From an uncultured Bacilli bacterium (GTDB lineage: Bacteria; Bacillota_I; Bacilli_A; RF39; UBA660), in NCBI GenBank assembly GCA_944331895.1, contig CALVIX010000004.1, forward strand, positions 62,001 through 126,000: a stretch of DNA of 64,000 bases, read 5' to 3'. The first letter of the stretch is position 1. Each line of letters begins with the position of its first letter. Positions 8,067 to 16,227 of the stretch are shown here, in pieces. The translations under genes were made by a program, and so were the position numbers. Below the pieces are notes generated by a model. It saw only the letters and a program-made list of their open reading frames with translations, did not search any database and was not told the DNA's origin.

Positions 8067-9317
8067 ATGAAAAAGAAAATATTGATTTGTTTTCTTATCT
8101 TATGGGGACTATGGATAGTTAGTTATTTCTTTATAAGAATAGAAATCAATAAGGATCATAAAATTTGGATTCGATTGAATGAACCGTATGAAGAATTTGG
8201 AGCATCTGCAAGTTTTTTTGGAAAAGAACTAAAGATAGAAACGACAGATAATGTTAATACGAAAAAGAGTGGAACTTATTATGTGTGCTATAAAGCGAGA
8301 AATATTTTAGGAATTGCCCGCTACAAAAAGAGAATTGTTGTTGTTGCGGATGAACAAATGCCACAAATTATTTTAAAAGGTTCATCTTATATGGTGTTGC
8401 GTCAAGGAGATAAATATAAAGAACCTGGATATCATGCTCTCGATAATATAGATGGTACGATTACAAATAAAGTGAAAGTGTCGGGAAAGGTGAATTCTGA
8501 TAAAATCGGTAAATATCGAATTACTTATCAAGTTTCAGATAGTAGTAAAAATATAGTGAAGGTTACGCGGACGGTTCAGGTGATTTCATCGAATTTTCAA
8601 TATCTTGACGAATATGATAATATCGATAATACATTGCAAGGCTGGTGGTCTGGTAACAAGAAAGATCATAATCGTCCATTAGGTGGAGCTGATATGAATG
8701 AATTAAAGAAATATAATGCTTATTTTATGGGCGAAGACAGAAAGCGTATATATTTAACATTTGATGAGGGATCGAATGATACATACATCAATGAAATCCT
8801 CGATGTGTTAAAGGAAAAAAAGGTAAAAGCAACATTTTTCTTATGTCATAATTACATTATCCATAATAAGACTGTTTTAAAACGTATGGTAAAAGAAGGA
8901 CACCTCGTAGGGAATCATACTGCCGATCATAAAAAAATGCCGACGTTAGCAACACGTGAAAATTTTGAGGAGTTTAAAAAGCAAATTCAAAAAAATGAAG
9001 AAGCTTTCTATAAATTGACAGGTAAAGAGATGGGGAGAGTGTATCGCGAGCCTGCTGGCGAATGGAGTTATCGAAGTTTAAAAATTGTTTCTGACATGGG
9101 ATATCGGACTTATTTTTGGAGTGCGGATCATTATGATTTTGATCATACGGTAACCAAAGAACAAGCTTATGATGAAATGATAAAACGTTATCATAATGGA
9201 GCGATATATTTACTACATCCAAAAAATAAAGGAAATTATGAGGCGTTAGGAGATTTTATCGATGAAATGAAATCACAGGGATATACGTTTGGGTTAGTTG
9301 ATGAAATAGGAAATTGA
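8067..9317 (+). CDS. pdaA: PdaA-type polysaccharide deacetylase with N-terminal anchor and Ig-like domains
   Basis: A 416-residue protein. Residues ~5-25 are a membrane anchor or uncleaved signal. Residues ~40-175 hold Ig-like DUF5011-type strands (GDKYKEPGYHALDNIDG, GKYRITYQVSDSSKN). Residues ~225-416 are a NodB deacetylase closely matching PdaA, which removes acetyl from muramic acid on the way to cortex muramic-delta-lactam: TFDEGS (231-236), NHTADH (283-288), VYREPAGEW (~327) and GAIYLLHP. Compared with B. subtilis PdaA, the extra Ig-like part is new, the second Asp-position residue is Glu (Asn in PdaA), and the usual RPPRG is REPAG. ATG at 8067 has AGAAGG upstream. Spore-cortex role is inferred from the subfamily. 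Confidence 0.82.
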   Translation: MKKKILICFLILWGLWIVSYFFIRIEINKDHKIWIRLNEPYEEFGASASFFGKELKIETTDNVNTKKSGTYYVCYKARNILGIARYKKRIVVVADEQMPQIILKGSSYMVLRQGDKYKEPGYHALDNIDGTITNKVKVSGKVNSDKIGKYRITYQVSDSSKNIVKVTRTVQVISSNFQYLDEYDNIDNTLQGWWSGNKKDHNRPLGGADMNELKKYNAYFMGEDRKRIYLTFDEGSNDTYINEILDVLKEKKVKATFFLCHNYIIHNKTVLKRMVKEGHLVGNHTADHKKMPTLATRENFEEFKKQIQKNEEAFYKLTGKEMGRVYREPAGEWSYRSLKIVSDMGYRTYFWSADHYDFDHTVTKEQAYDEMIKRYHNGAIYLLHPKNKGNYEALGDFIDEMKSQGYTFGLVDEIGN

Positions 9318-9327
9318 TAAAAAGTTA

Positions 9328-9356
9328 TTGACAATTAACATTTGCTTTGATATAAT
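9328..9356 (+). promoter_or_regulatory. Perfect-consensus promoter of tRNA-Ala
   Basis: TTGACA (9328-9333), 17 nt, TATAAT (9351-9356) with extended TGA; the best sigma-A match in the window, 35 nt before tRNA-Ala. Confidence 0.9.
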
Positions 9357-9391
9357 CTATTTGTGTCTTTTGAAAGGACATAAATAGTTAT

Positions 9392-9468
9392 GGGGAATTA
9401 GCTCAGTTGGCTAGAGCACCTGCCTTGCACGCAGGGGGTCGCGGGTTCGAGTCCCACATTCTCCACCA
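9392..9468 (+). tRNA. tRNA-Ala (UGC)
   Basis: Acceptor GGGGAAT/ATTCTCC (one G-T pair), anticodon loop CTTGCAC (TGC), encoded CCA. Single-gene transcript with its own promoter and terminator. Confidence 0.97.
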
Positions 9469-9478
9469 TGATGGGAAT

Positions 9479-9503
9479 AACCGTTGATTTTCAACGGTTT
9501 TTA
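9479..9503 (+). terminator. Terminator of tRNA-Ala
   Basis: Nine-bp perfect stem AACCGTTGA-TTT-TCAACGGTT followed by T residues. Confidence 0.85.
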
Positions 9504-9604
9504 TTTATAAAGAATAAGAGATATTCAAGATGATTCATCATGAATGTTTTTTTATGTCACTATTTTAGAATAATTACATATTTTATATTGGGAGAGATGT
9601 CAGA

Positions 9605-10699
9605 ATGGGGAAATATAAAATATGTGTTTATGCGATATGTAAAAATGAAGAAAAGTTTGTGGAACGGTGGATGCATTCGATGAAAGAAGCTGACTGTGTT
9701 GTAGTGTTAGATACAGGATCAACCGATCAAAGTAAGAAAAAGTTAGAAGAGATGGGGGCAATTGTTGAGGTTGAGAAGATTTGCCCTTGGCGTTTTGATG
9801 TGGCTCGGAATCACTCATTGAATCTTGTTCCTGAAGATGTAGATATTTGTGTTTGTACAGATTTAGATGAGGTGTTTGAAGCAGGTTGGCGTAAAAAATT
9901 GGAAGAGGTATGGAAACCTGAGACGACGAGAGCACGTTATAATTATAATTGGAGTTTTGATGAGTATGGGAATCCTGCGGTAAATTTTTACATTGAAAAA
10001 ATTCACAAGAGAAAAGGATACTATTGGACGCATCCTGTACATGAAGTATTATCGTATGATGGAGAAGAATCATTTATTACTTTAGATAATATGACGTTAA
10101 ATCATTACCCTGATCAAACAAAATCAAGGTCAGGATATCTTCCTTTGTTAGAATTATCCGTAAAAGAGGATCCAGAAGATGATAGAAATATGCATTATTT
10201 AGGAAGAGAATACATGTATTATGGGAGATACCAAGAGGCAATCGATACTCTGAAAAAGCATCTATCTTTAAAAAGAGCAACATGGAAAGATGAACGATGT
10301 GCATCCATGCGTTTCATAGGGAGATGTTATCAATATCAGGAAGATTTTAAAAGTGCAGAAGAATGGTTTGTAAAGGCAACCCAAGAAGCGCCTTATTTAA
10401 GAGATCCATTCGTAGAATTAGGGCTTCTGTATTATTTTCAAAAAAGATATCAGGATGCGATTTCAATTTTAGAGCAGGCACTAATGATTCCTAAAAATGA
10501 AAAGAGCTATATCAATGAAGTGTTTTGTTATAATGGAACAATAGAAGATGTTCTTTCTATTTGCTATTTTGAATTGGGGAATGATGAGAAAGCACTCGTT
10601 TATGTGAATGCTGCCCTGTCACTAGATCCTAAAAATGAAAGAATGATCAATAATAAAAATTTTATAGAAAAGCATTTAAAAGAGTTAAAACAATCATAA
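9605..10699 (+). CDS. Family 2 glycosyltransferase with C-terminal TPR repeats
   Basis: A 364-residue cytoplasmic protein. The GT2 domain occupies ~1-190: YAICKNEEKFVERWM, DTGSTD (37-42) and DLDE (85-88, the nucleotide-sugar/metal DxD-type site), then a THPVHEVL segment. Residues ~195-355 form TPR-like helical pairs (YYGRYQEAIDTLKKHL; RDPFVELGLLYYFQKRYQDAISILEQAL; YFELGNDEKALVYVNAALSLDPKNE). Similar two-part proteins glycosylate proteins or peptides (SunS is one example) or cell-surface glycans; the acceptor here is unknown. GGGAGAG precedes the ATG. It lies between tRNA-Ala and two small unknown genes. Confidence 0.88.
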   Translation: MGKYKICVYAICKNEEKFVERWMHSMKEADCVVVLDTGSTDQSKKKLEEMGAIVEVEKICPWRFDVARNHSLNLVPEDVDICVCTDLDEVFEAGWRKKLEEVWKPETTRARYNYNWSFDEYGNPAVNFYIEKIHKRKGYYWTHPVHEVLSYDGEESFITLDNMTLNHYPDQTKSRSGYLPLLELSVKEDPEDDRNMHYLGREYMYYGRYQEAIDTLKKHLSLKRATWKDERCASMRFIGRCYQYQEDFKSAEEWFVKATQEAPYLRDPFVELGLLYYFQKRYQDAISILEQALMIPKNEKSYINEVFCYNGTIEDVLSICYFELGNDEKALVYVNAALSLDPKNERMINNKNFIEKHLKELKQS

Positions 10700-10757
10700 G
10701 TTTTAGCTTTTTTTAATAAATAGAAACAAAAGAAATAAAATAAAGTAAGGTGATCAT

Positions 10758-10982
10758 ATGGCTGTTAGAATCGGTTTTCTCATACTTGGATTTTTTATGG
10801 CACTGATTGGAAGTGTCTATATCATTACTTATTTAAATTTGATGACAGTAGGGTATAATTTTTTAGAATATGTCAACTTTATAATTAGACGTACAGAGTG
10901 TATTGTTTTTATGATTGGTATAATTTTAATGTTATTATCGATTTATTTACCAGGGGGAGATAAATATGAACTACATTTATGA
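10758..10982 (+). CDS. Small two-helix membrane protein, unknown
   Basis: A 74-residue protein with two hydrophobic segments (~5-28 and ~47-66) joined by a polar loop containing RRTEC. AAGGTGATC precedes the ATG. Its 3' end overlaps the next gene by 17 nt, so the two are probably translationally coupled. I do not recognise a family. Confidence 0.7.
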   Translation: MAVRIGFLILGFFMALIGSVYIITYLNLMTVGYNFLEYVNFIIRRTECIVFMIGIILMLLSIYLPGGDKYELHL

Positions 10983-11607
10983 TATCTTGATCAATTTTCA
11001 GCCGATTTTGTATGATTTTTACGAATGGAATTTAAATGATAATATCGAACATATCAGAAAAGTACCGATGTTTCACGTTACCGACAAAAGCTTAAGTGAG
11101 ATTCGAAATTATAAGATTCAAGTAGATCAGGAATTTCTTTTGAAAATTTATAAAAAAACTGAAAAGTTTACAAAACACGATTTAGAATTACTTCCATATG
11201 TATGTATTTTTAGTAGCGAGAAAGAAGCGTTAGCGCTCCAATTTGATAAAAAGGGTGTTGTTTTAAAGAAAAGTAAGTTATTGATTGATGAAGAAAGTGA
11301 AGTGTTAGATGTAGCTAAGAGGGTTTCAATATTTTCAATTACTTATAAAAAATTGAATAAAGAATTATGCATTACAAATAAAACAAGACGTGAGATAGCA
11401 ATGGAACGTCGACTTAGAAAAGAGTTAAAGAGATTAAAAGATAGAGATGTTGAGAAATTAAAATATTTATATTATGAATGTTTTAATCAAAAAGAAGAGG
11501 ATATGAAAAAAATTATGTTGCATTTTGAAATGGCTTTAGAAAGAAGCAAAAGTGAAATTATAGAACGTATGCAGAGCTTTTTTAAACTAATACAATCGCA
11601 GAAATAA
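10966..11607 (+). CDS. Cytoplasmic protein, possibly DUF3603-like
   Basis: A 213-residue protein with no membrane segment. The N-terminus (YDILINFQ, then FYEWNLNDNIEHIRKVPMFHV) loosely resembles DUF3603 proteins of Bacilli, whose function is unknown. The C-terminal third is highly charged and helical (ETKRREIAMERRLRKELKRL region, ~140-205), likely coiled coil. GGGGGAG precedes the ATG inside the previous gene, with which it overlaps by 17 nt. The DUF resemblance is from memory and weak; existence of the gene is well supported by coupling and ribosome site. Confidence 0.75.
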   Translation: MNYIYDILINFQPILYDFYEWNLNDNIEHIRKVPMFHVTDKSLSEIRNYKIQVDQEFLLKIYKKTEKFTKHDLELLPYVCIFSSEKEALALQFDKKGVVLKKSKLLIDEESEVLDVAKRVSIFSITYKKLNKELCITNKTRREIAMERRLRKELKRLKDRDVEKLKYLYYECFNQKEEDMKKIMLHFEMALERSKSEIIERMQSFFKLIQSQK

Positions 11608-11609
11608 TA

Positions 11610-11638
11610 TTGACACATATTAGAAACTATATTATACT
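11610..11638 (+). promoter_or_regulatory. Promoter of the asnS T-box transcript
   Basis: TTGACA (11610-11615), 17 nt, TATACT (11633-11638), just after the stop codon of the preceding gene. Confidence 0.8.
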
Positions 11639-11644
11639 ACTTGT

Positions 11645-11860
11645 AGAACTGTGAAGTGGAGAAGTAGGATTTGGACTGCACGATAGAGAGTCGGAATGGT
11701 GGAAACCGATGTGTAAGCAAATTTGAATAACACCATGGAGTTGTCTAGATGAAATAATAGTAGTTTAGACCGGTCATACCGTTATCGATGAAGAGAGCAA
11801 GATTACTTGAAGAAGGGTGGTACCGCGTTTTTGACGTCCCTTTACAAGTAATTTTTTTTG
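11645..11860 (+). promoter_or_regulatory. T-box leader (riboswitch) controlling asnS, specifier AAC
   Basis: The conserved T-box AGGGTGGTACCGCG is at 11814-11827. Upstream is a stem I with the GGTGGAAACC-type and AGAGAG elements, and the segment GAATAACACCATGGAG, in which AAC sits at the specifier position before ACCATGGAG. The terminator is ATTACTTG (11802-11809) paired with CAAGTAAT (11845-11852) plus eight T. By the known mechanism, uncharged tRNA-Asn pairs with AAC and its NCCA end binds the T-box bulge, stabilising the antiterminator and allowing asnS expression when asparagine is short. Confidence 0.93.
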
Positions 11861-11874
11861 TAAGGAGGCGTAAT

Positions 11875-13266
11875 ATGAAATCGATAGATGTAAAAGATTT
11901 AAAACAAAAAGTAGAAGACTATATGGGTAAGGAAATTTGTCTACAAGGATGGATTCGTAATCACAGAAAGCAAAAGGAGTTTGGGTTCATTGATTTTTAC
12001 GATGGTACATGTTTTGGAAGTGTACAATTAGTTTATGACAATATATTAGAAAACTTCGAACAAATTCAAAAATATAGAGTTGGATCTAGTATCGAGGTTG
12101 TAGGAACAGTAGAGGAGTCTCCTGCGAAAGGTCAGGCGTTTGAAATTAAAGTTGCGAAACTTACTTTATTAGGAGACAGTCCTGAGGATTATCCAATTCA
12201 ACCGAAAAGACATACGAGAGAATTTTTAAGAGAAGTTGGATATCTTCGACCAAGGGTAAATTTATTTCAAGCTGTTTTCCGTGTTAGAAGTGTTGTTGCA
12301 ATGGCAATTCATACGTATTTTCAGGAAAATGGATATATCTATTTTCATGCCCCACTCATAACGGCAAGTGATTGTGAAGGCGCTGGAGAAATGTTTCAAG
12401 TCACCACGTTAGATTTAGAAAAACTTCCAAAGACAGAAGATGGAAAAATAGATTTTCATCAAGATTTCTTTGGAAAACCAGCAAGCCTAACTGTGTCTGG
12501 TCAGTTACAAGCCGAGGCTTTTGCAATGGCATTTAAAAGAGTGTATACATTTGGGCCGACATTTCGTGCAGAAAACTCAAATACGAAAACGCATGCGAGT
12601 GAATTTTGGATGATTGAACCAGAAATCGCGTTCTGTGATTTAGATGGTGTTATGGATATAGAAGAAGATATGTTAAAATTTATCATTCGCTACGTATTGG
12701 AACATTGTGAAGAAGAAATGAAGTTTTTTGATTCTTTTGTTGAGAAAGGAATTATTCAAAAGTTAAAGGATGTCGCCCTTACAAAAGCTGCGCGAATTAC
12801 ACATAAAGAAGCAATTGATATTTTACTTGCAAGTGGTGAAAAGTTTGAAAATAAACCAACTTACGGAGAAGATTTGGCAACGGAACACGAAAAATATTTA
12901 ACGGGAGTCCACTTCAAAAGTCCAGTATTTGTAACTGATTGGCCAAAGGATATTAAAGCGTTTTACATGAGGCAAAACGATGATGGAGAGACTGTTGCTG
13001 CAGTTGATTTGTTAGTACCAGGAGCAGGTGAATTGATGGGTGGAAGTCAAAGAGAAGAACGACTCGATAAATTAGAAAGCAGAATGAAAGAATTACATAT
13101 GGAAACAGAAGGTATGGAGTGGTATTTAAATTTAAGAAGATATGGTGGATGTAAGCACTCCGGATTTGGAATGGGGTTTGAAAGACTTTTAATCTATATG
13201 ACAGGTGTAGAAAATATTCGTGATGTAATTCCGTTCCCGAGAACACCAGGAAACTGTGAATTTTAA
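11875..13266 (+). CDS. asnS: Asparaginyl-tRNA synthetase
   Basis: A 463-residue class II synthetase that charges tRNA-Asn. The OB-fold anticodon-binding domain covers ~1-120 (ICLQGWIRNHRKQKEFGFIDFYDG) and the catalytic core ~130-463, with motif 2 in FRAENSNT and motif 3 in GMGFERLLIYMTG; the C-terminus IPFPRTPGNCEF is the asparaginyl signature. I chose ATG 11875, preceded by AAGGAGGCG after the T-box terminator; the open frame continues upstream to 11788 only through the riboswitch. Expression is governed by the T-box. In Bacillus asnS lies beside dnaD-nth; here those genes are about 27 kb away. Confidence 0.97.
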   Translation: MKSIDVKDLKQKVEDYMGKEICLQGWIRNHRKQKEFGFIDFYDGTCFGSVQLVYDNILENFEQIQKYRVGSSIEVVGTVEESPAKGQAFEIKVAKLTLLGDSPEDYPIQPKRHTREFLREVGYLRPRVNLFQAVFRVRSVVAMAIHTYFQENGYIYFHAPLITASDCEGAGEMFQVTTLDLEKLPKTEDGKIDFHQDFFGKPASLTVSGQLQAEAFAMAFKRVYTFGPTFRAENSNTKTHASEFWMIEPEIAFCDLDGVMDIEEDMLKFIIRYVLEHCEEEMKFFDSFVEKGIIQKLKDVALTKAARITHKEAIDILLASGEKFENKPTYGEDLATEHEKYLTGVHFKSPVFVTDWPKDIKAFYMRQNDDGETVAAVDLLVPGAGELMGGSQREERLDKLESRMKELHMETEGMEWYLNLRRYGGCKHSGFGMGFERLLIYMTGVENIRDVIPFPRTPGNCEF

Positions 13267-13272
13267 CAAGAG

Positions 13273-13296
13273 AAAGAGAAGAAATTCTCTTTTTTA
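13273..13296 (+). terminator. Terminator of asnS
   Basis: AAAGAGAA-GAAA-TTCTCTTT hairpin with T run. Confidence 0.8.
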
Positions 13297-13381
13297 TAAT
13301 TTAGAAATTTTTTACAAATTTTAAAAAAGAAATAGTATAATTTGGAAGTTTTCTCTCAAACTAATAATGAGGAGGAAGAAT

Positions 13382-13936
13382 ATGAAAAAAATAATAGGGA
13401 TCTGTTGTGCTATCATGTTATTTTGTGGATGCTCTCTCGGTGAGGATATGACGAATACACCAACCAAAAAAACAGAAGAATTTCTCTCAAAATATCAAAC
13501 ATTAGATGATGATGTTTTAGATAGTTTAGATAACGTAATTGATGAAGATGTGAATTTTAATACATCGCAAAGAGATCAATATCGTGAATTGATGAAAAAA
13601 CATTATCAAAATTTAACGTACGAGATCAAAGATGAAAAAATTGATGGAGATCAGGCGACAGTTACAACTGAGATGGAAGTGACGGATTATACAAATATAT
13701 TAGAAGAAGCAGACCAGGCACTTCAAGAAACACCTGAAAAATTTCAAGATGAAAGTCAAAATTTAGATGATAGTAAATTTATGGATTATCGTCTAGAAAA
13801 GTTAAAAGATGCTTCTGATACCGTAAAATATACGATCGATTTTCATTTAACAAAAAAAGATGGTGTTTGGCAGATGGATCCATTGTCCGATGAACAAGAG
13901 CAAAAAATACATGGTATGTATCGAAATGAAAGATAA
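13382..13936 (+). CDS. Predicted lipoprotein, possible NTF2-like/DUF4878-type domain
   Basis: A 184-residue protein with a lipoprotein signal (MKKIIGICCAIMLFCGC; lipidated Cys ~17) and an acidic mature domain. Helices with FLSKYQTLDDDV precede paired strands (LTYEIKDEKIDGDQATVTTEMEV ... VKYTIDFHLTKKDGVWQMDPL), a layout seen in NTF2-fold lipoproteins; this is a pattern judgement only. AGGAGGAAG precedes ATG 13382; the ATG-less upstream extension to 13367 is not needed. It has its own terminator and lies before the dacB operon. Function unknown. Confidence 0.8.
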   Translation: MKKIIGICCAIMLFCGCSLGEDMTNTPTKKTEEFLSKYQTLDDDVLDSLDNVIDEDVNFNTSQRDQYRELMKKHYQNLTYEIKDEKIDGDQATVTTEMEVTDYTNILEEADQALQETPEKFQDESQNLDDSKFMDYRLEKLKDASDTVKYTIDFHLTKKDGVWQMDPLSDEQEQKIHGMYRNER

Positions 13937-13950
13937 GTGATTATCTTTTT
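13929..13950 (+). terminator. Terminator
   Basis: AAAGATAA-GTGA-TTATCTTT hairpin with T run overlapping the stop codon of the lipoprotein gene. Confidence 0.75.
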
Positions 13951-14001
13951 TTCATATTCTAAACGTGTCCATCTCGACATAAAATGATATAGGTGAAGGT
14001 T

Positions 14002-15096
14002 ATGAAGAAATGGATGATATTCGTTGTTTGTCTTTTTATATTCCCACTTAATGTAAATGCGGTTTCGACGAGTGCACAAGCGGCTATTTTGTTGGATCAA
14101 GATTCAAACCGTATTTTATATAGTAAAAATATGGATACCGTTCGCAGTGTTGCTAGTATTTCTAAAATTATGACGGGAATTTTAGCAGTAGAAAGTGGAA
14201 AAATGGATCGTACTGTTACAATTAACGATGTTGTTTTAAGAGCATATGGATCTGGAATATACGTTAAAGTTGGAGAAAGACTAAAGTTGAGAGACTTAGT
14301 ATATGGACTTATGCTTCGTAGTGGAAATGATGCGGCACTAGCAATTGCTGATTATGTTAGTGGGGATGTAGATAAATTTGTAGAAATGATGAATGCAAAA
14401 GCAAAAGAGATTGGAATGAAAAATACGACTTTTCATAATCCAAGTGGATTAGATGAGGAGGAAGAGGTTGGGAATTATTCTACAGCTTATGACATGGCAC
14501 TTTTAATGAGTTATGCTATGAAAAATGAAGACTTTAAAAAAATTGTAGGTACGAAAAAATATACGCTGAAAACGAATAAAAACAATTATATATGGTATAA
14601 CAAAAATAAATTATTACAAACTTATCAATATGCGACGGGAGGAAAGACTGGATATACGCAAAAAGCACGCCGTACTTTAGTGTCGACGGCAACAAAAGGT
14701 AACGTCAATTTAATTGCGGTGACCTTGAATGATGGAAATGATTTCCAAGATCATAAAAATCTACATGAATATGGGTTTCATAATTTCGAATCTTATTTCG
14801 TTTTGAAAAAGGGAAATCTAAAGATTGCAAAAGAGAATTATTATAGTGGTGATACTCTTTATATCGATCGGAATATTCGAATTGCGTTACAACCGTCGGA
14901 AAAAGATGCGGTGCATATCAATTATAAGTTGGAAAAAAAGGATGATTATAAAAATGGAGATCAGGTGGGTATAGTAGAATTATTTTTAGGGGATGAAAAG
15001 ATTTCAGATATTCCTATTAAAATCCGCATAGAAAAAAATAATAACTATTATCGCAAGAGTTTGTGGGATAAGATTAAGGGATGGTTTACGCCATGA
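14002..15096 (+). CDS. dacB: D-alanyl-D-alanine carboxypeptidase, spore cortex type
   Basis: A 364-residue S11-family penicillin-binding protein that trims the terminal D-Ala from peptidoglycan stem peptides. There is a signal peptide (~1-20, ending VNA), then SISK (52-55, catalytic Ser and Lys), SGN (107-109) and KTG (~215), followed by a beta-rich C-terminal domain. The downstream spmA-spmB pair matches the B. subtilis dacB-spmA-spmB operon, where PBP5* sets cortex cross-linking, so dacB is preferred over a vegetative dacA. AGGTG lies 6 nt before ATG 14002; the GTG at 13993 is too near that site. The stop overlaps the spmA start (ATGA). Confidence 0.92.
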   Translation: MKKWMIFVVCLFIFPLNVNAVSTSAQAAILLDQDSNRILYSKNMDTVRSVASISKIMTGILAVESGKMDRTVTINDVVLRAYGSGIYVKVGERLKLRDLVYGLMLRSGNDAALAIADYVSGDVDKFVEMMNAKAKEIGMKNTTFHNPSGLDEEEEVGNYSTAYDMALLMSYAMKNEDFKKIVGTKKYTLKTNKNNYIWYNKNKLLQTYQYATGGKTGYTQKARRTLVSTATKGNVNLIAVTLNDGNDFQDHKNLHEYGFHNFESYFVLKKGNLKIAKENYYSGDTLYIDRNIRIALQPSEKDAVHINYKLEKKDDYKNGDQVGIVELFLGDEKISDIPIKIRIEKNNNYYRKSLWDKIKGWFTP

Positions 15097-15677
15097 TGAA
15101 TAAAATATGGGCATTTTTCATTGTAAGTAGTATTCTTTTTTCTTTGTTTACAGGAAACTTAGATACGATGAACAAGCACATTTTAGAAACTGGAAAAGTG
15201 GCTTTCGAAATGACAGTAAAAATTATTCCAGTGATGGCATTGTGGTTAGGAATCATGAAGATAGCGTCTCTGTCGGGATTATTATCTAAAATGGCACGTC
15301 GGTTATCGCGACCGTTAAGGATCTTATTTCCTGACATTCCAAAGAATCATGAGTCATTTTCTTACATTTCATCTAATATGATTGCTAATTTATTTGGACT
15401 TGGAAATGCAGCGACACCGTTTGGTTTAAAAGCGATGGAATCCTTGCAATCACTTAATTCGAAAAAAGATACGGCAAGTCGTAGTATGATTACGTTTTTG
15501 GTGTTAAATACGAGCGGGCTAACTTTGATACCGACGACGATTATTTCTTTGCGGATGATGTACGGGAGTAAAAATCCAACGGAGATCGTGATAGGATGTA
15601 TTTTGGCAACGTTATGTGCGACGTTTGCCGGATTATTGATGGATCGTATCCTTGCCCGTAGGTGTTCTCATGATTAG
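15093..15677 (+). CDS. spmA: Spore maturation protein A
   Basis: A 194-residue multi-pass membrane protein of the SpmA/nucleoside-recognition (Gate) family. Characteristic segments are an N-terminal NKIWAFFIVSSILFSLFTGNLD, FEMTVKIIPVMALWLGIMKIA, NLFGLGNAATPFGLKAMESLQ and FLVLNTSGLTLIPTTIISLR. In B. subtilis SpmA and SpmB are needed for proper spore core dehydration and heat resistance. The ATG at 15093 overlaps the dacB stop, and the 3' end overlaps spmB by 8 nt, so the three genes are coupled. Confidence 0.95.
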   Translation: MMNKIWAFFIVSSILFSLFTGNLDTMNKHILETGKVAFEMTVKIIPVMALWLGIMKIASLSGLLSKMARRLSRPLRILFPDIPKNHESFSYISSNMIANLFGLGNAATPFGLKAMESLQSLNSKKDTASRSMITFLVLNTSGLTLIPTTIISLRMMYGSKNPTEIVIGCILATLCATFAGLLMDRILARRCSHD

Positions 15678-16191
15678 TACGATTTCTAACATGTTGATTC
15701 CTTGTTTGGTATGTGGAATTATCCTTTACGGAGTGAAACATAAAGTAGATGTATATGATGTTTTCATCGAAGGTGCAAAGGAAAGTTTTCCGATGATTAA
15801 ATCGATGTTTCCAACCTTTCTAGGAATGATCTTCGGTGTGAACTTGTTTCTAAATAGTGGGATATTGGAATTTCTATTGGAGTTTTTAAATCCTATCTTA
15901 GAATTTCTAAAAATTCCATTCGATGTTGTTCCTATGGCAGTATTACGTCCTATTTCTGGAAGTTCTACGTTGGCGATTCTCAATCATATTTTTGAGGTGT
16001 CTGGTCCGGACAGTTTTATTGGAAGATTAGCTTCTATCATTCAAGGTTCTACCGATACGACGTTTTATATCATTACCCTATATTTTGGATGTGTTGGAAT
16101 TAAAAGAATTAAGTATGCCTTGTGGGCAGGGTTGTTTGCGGATTTGATTGGAATCCTTGCAAGTATCGTGATTGTTCAATTGATTTTTTAA
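15670..16191 (+). CDS. spmB: Spore maturation protein B
   Basis: A 173-residue membrane protein with the Gate-domain segments ESFPMIKSMFPTFLGMIFGVN, VLRPISGSSTLAILNHIF and STDTTFYIITLYFGCVGIKR typical of SpmB. It pairs with SpmA in forespore/mother-cell dehydration of the core. I chose ATG 15670 because AGGTG lies 5 nt before it; the upstream ATG at 15652 would extend into spmA with no ribosome site. It is followed by rluB, as in Bacillus. Confidence 0.95.
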   Translation: MISTISNMLIPCLVCGIILYGVKHKVDVYDVFIEGAKESFPMIKSMFPTFLGMIFGVNLFLNSGILEFLLEFLNPILEFLKIPFDVVPMAVLRPISGSSTLAILNHIFEVSGPDSFIGRLASIIQGSTDTTFYIITLYFGCVGIKRIKYALWAGLFADLIGILASIVIVQLIF

Positions 16192-16227
16192 GTTGTTTCC
16201 TGTATAATCAAATCACGGGTGATTGGT

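Noticed and set aside
9600-10073. 157-codon minus-strand frame opposite the glycosyltransferase
   Set aside because: Low-complexity antisense frame with no ribosome site over a well-supported gene.
11788-11874. N-terminal extension of asnS
   Set aside because: The extra codons lie inside the T-box antiterminator region; the ATG at 11875 has a proper ribosome site and gives the normal protein length.
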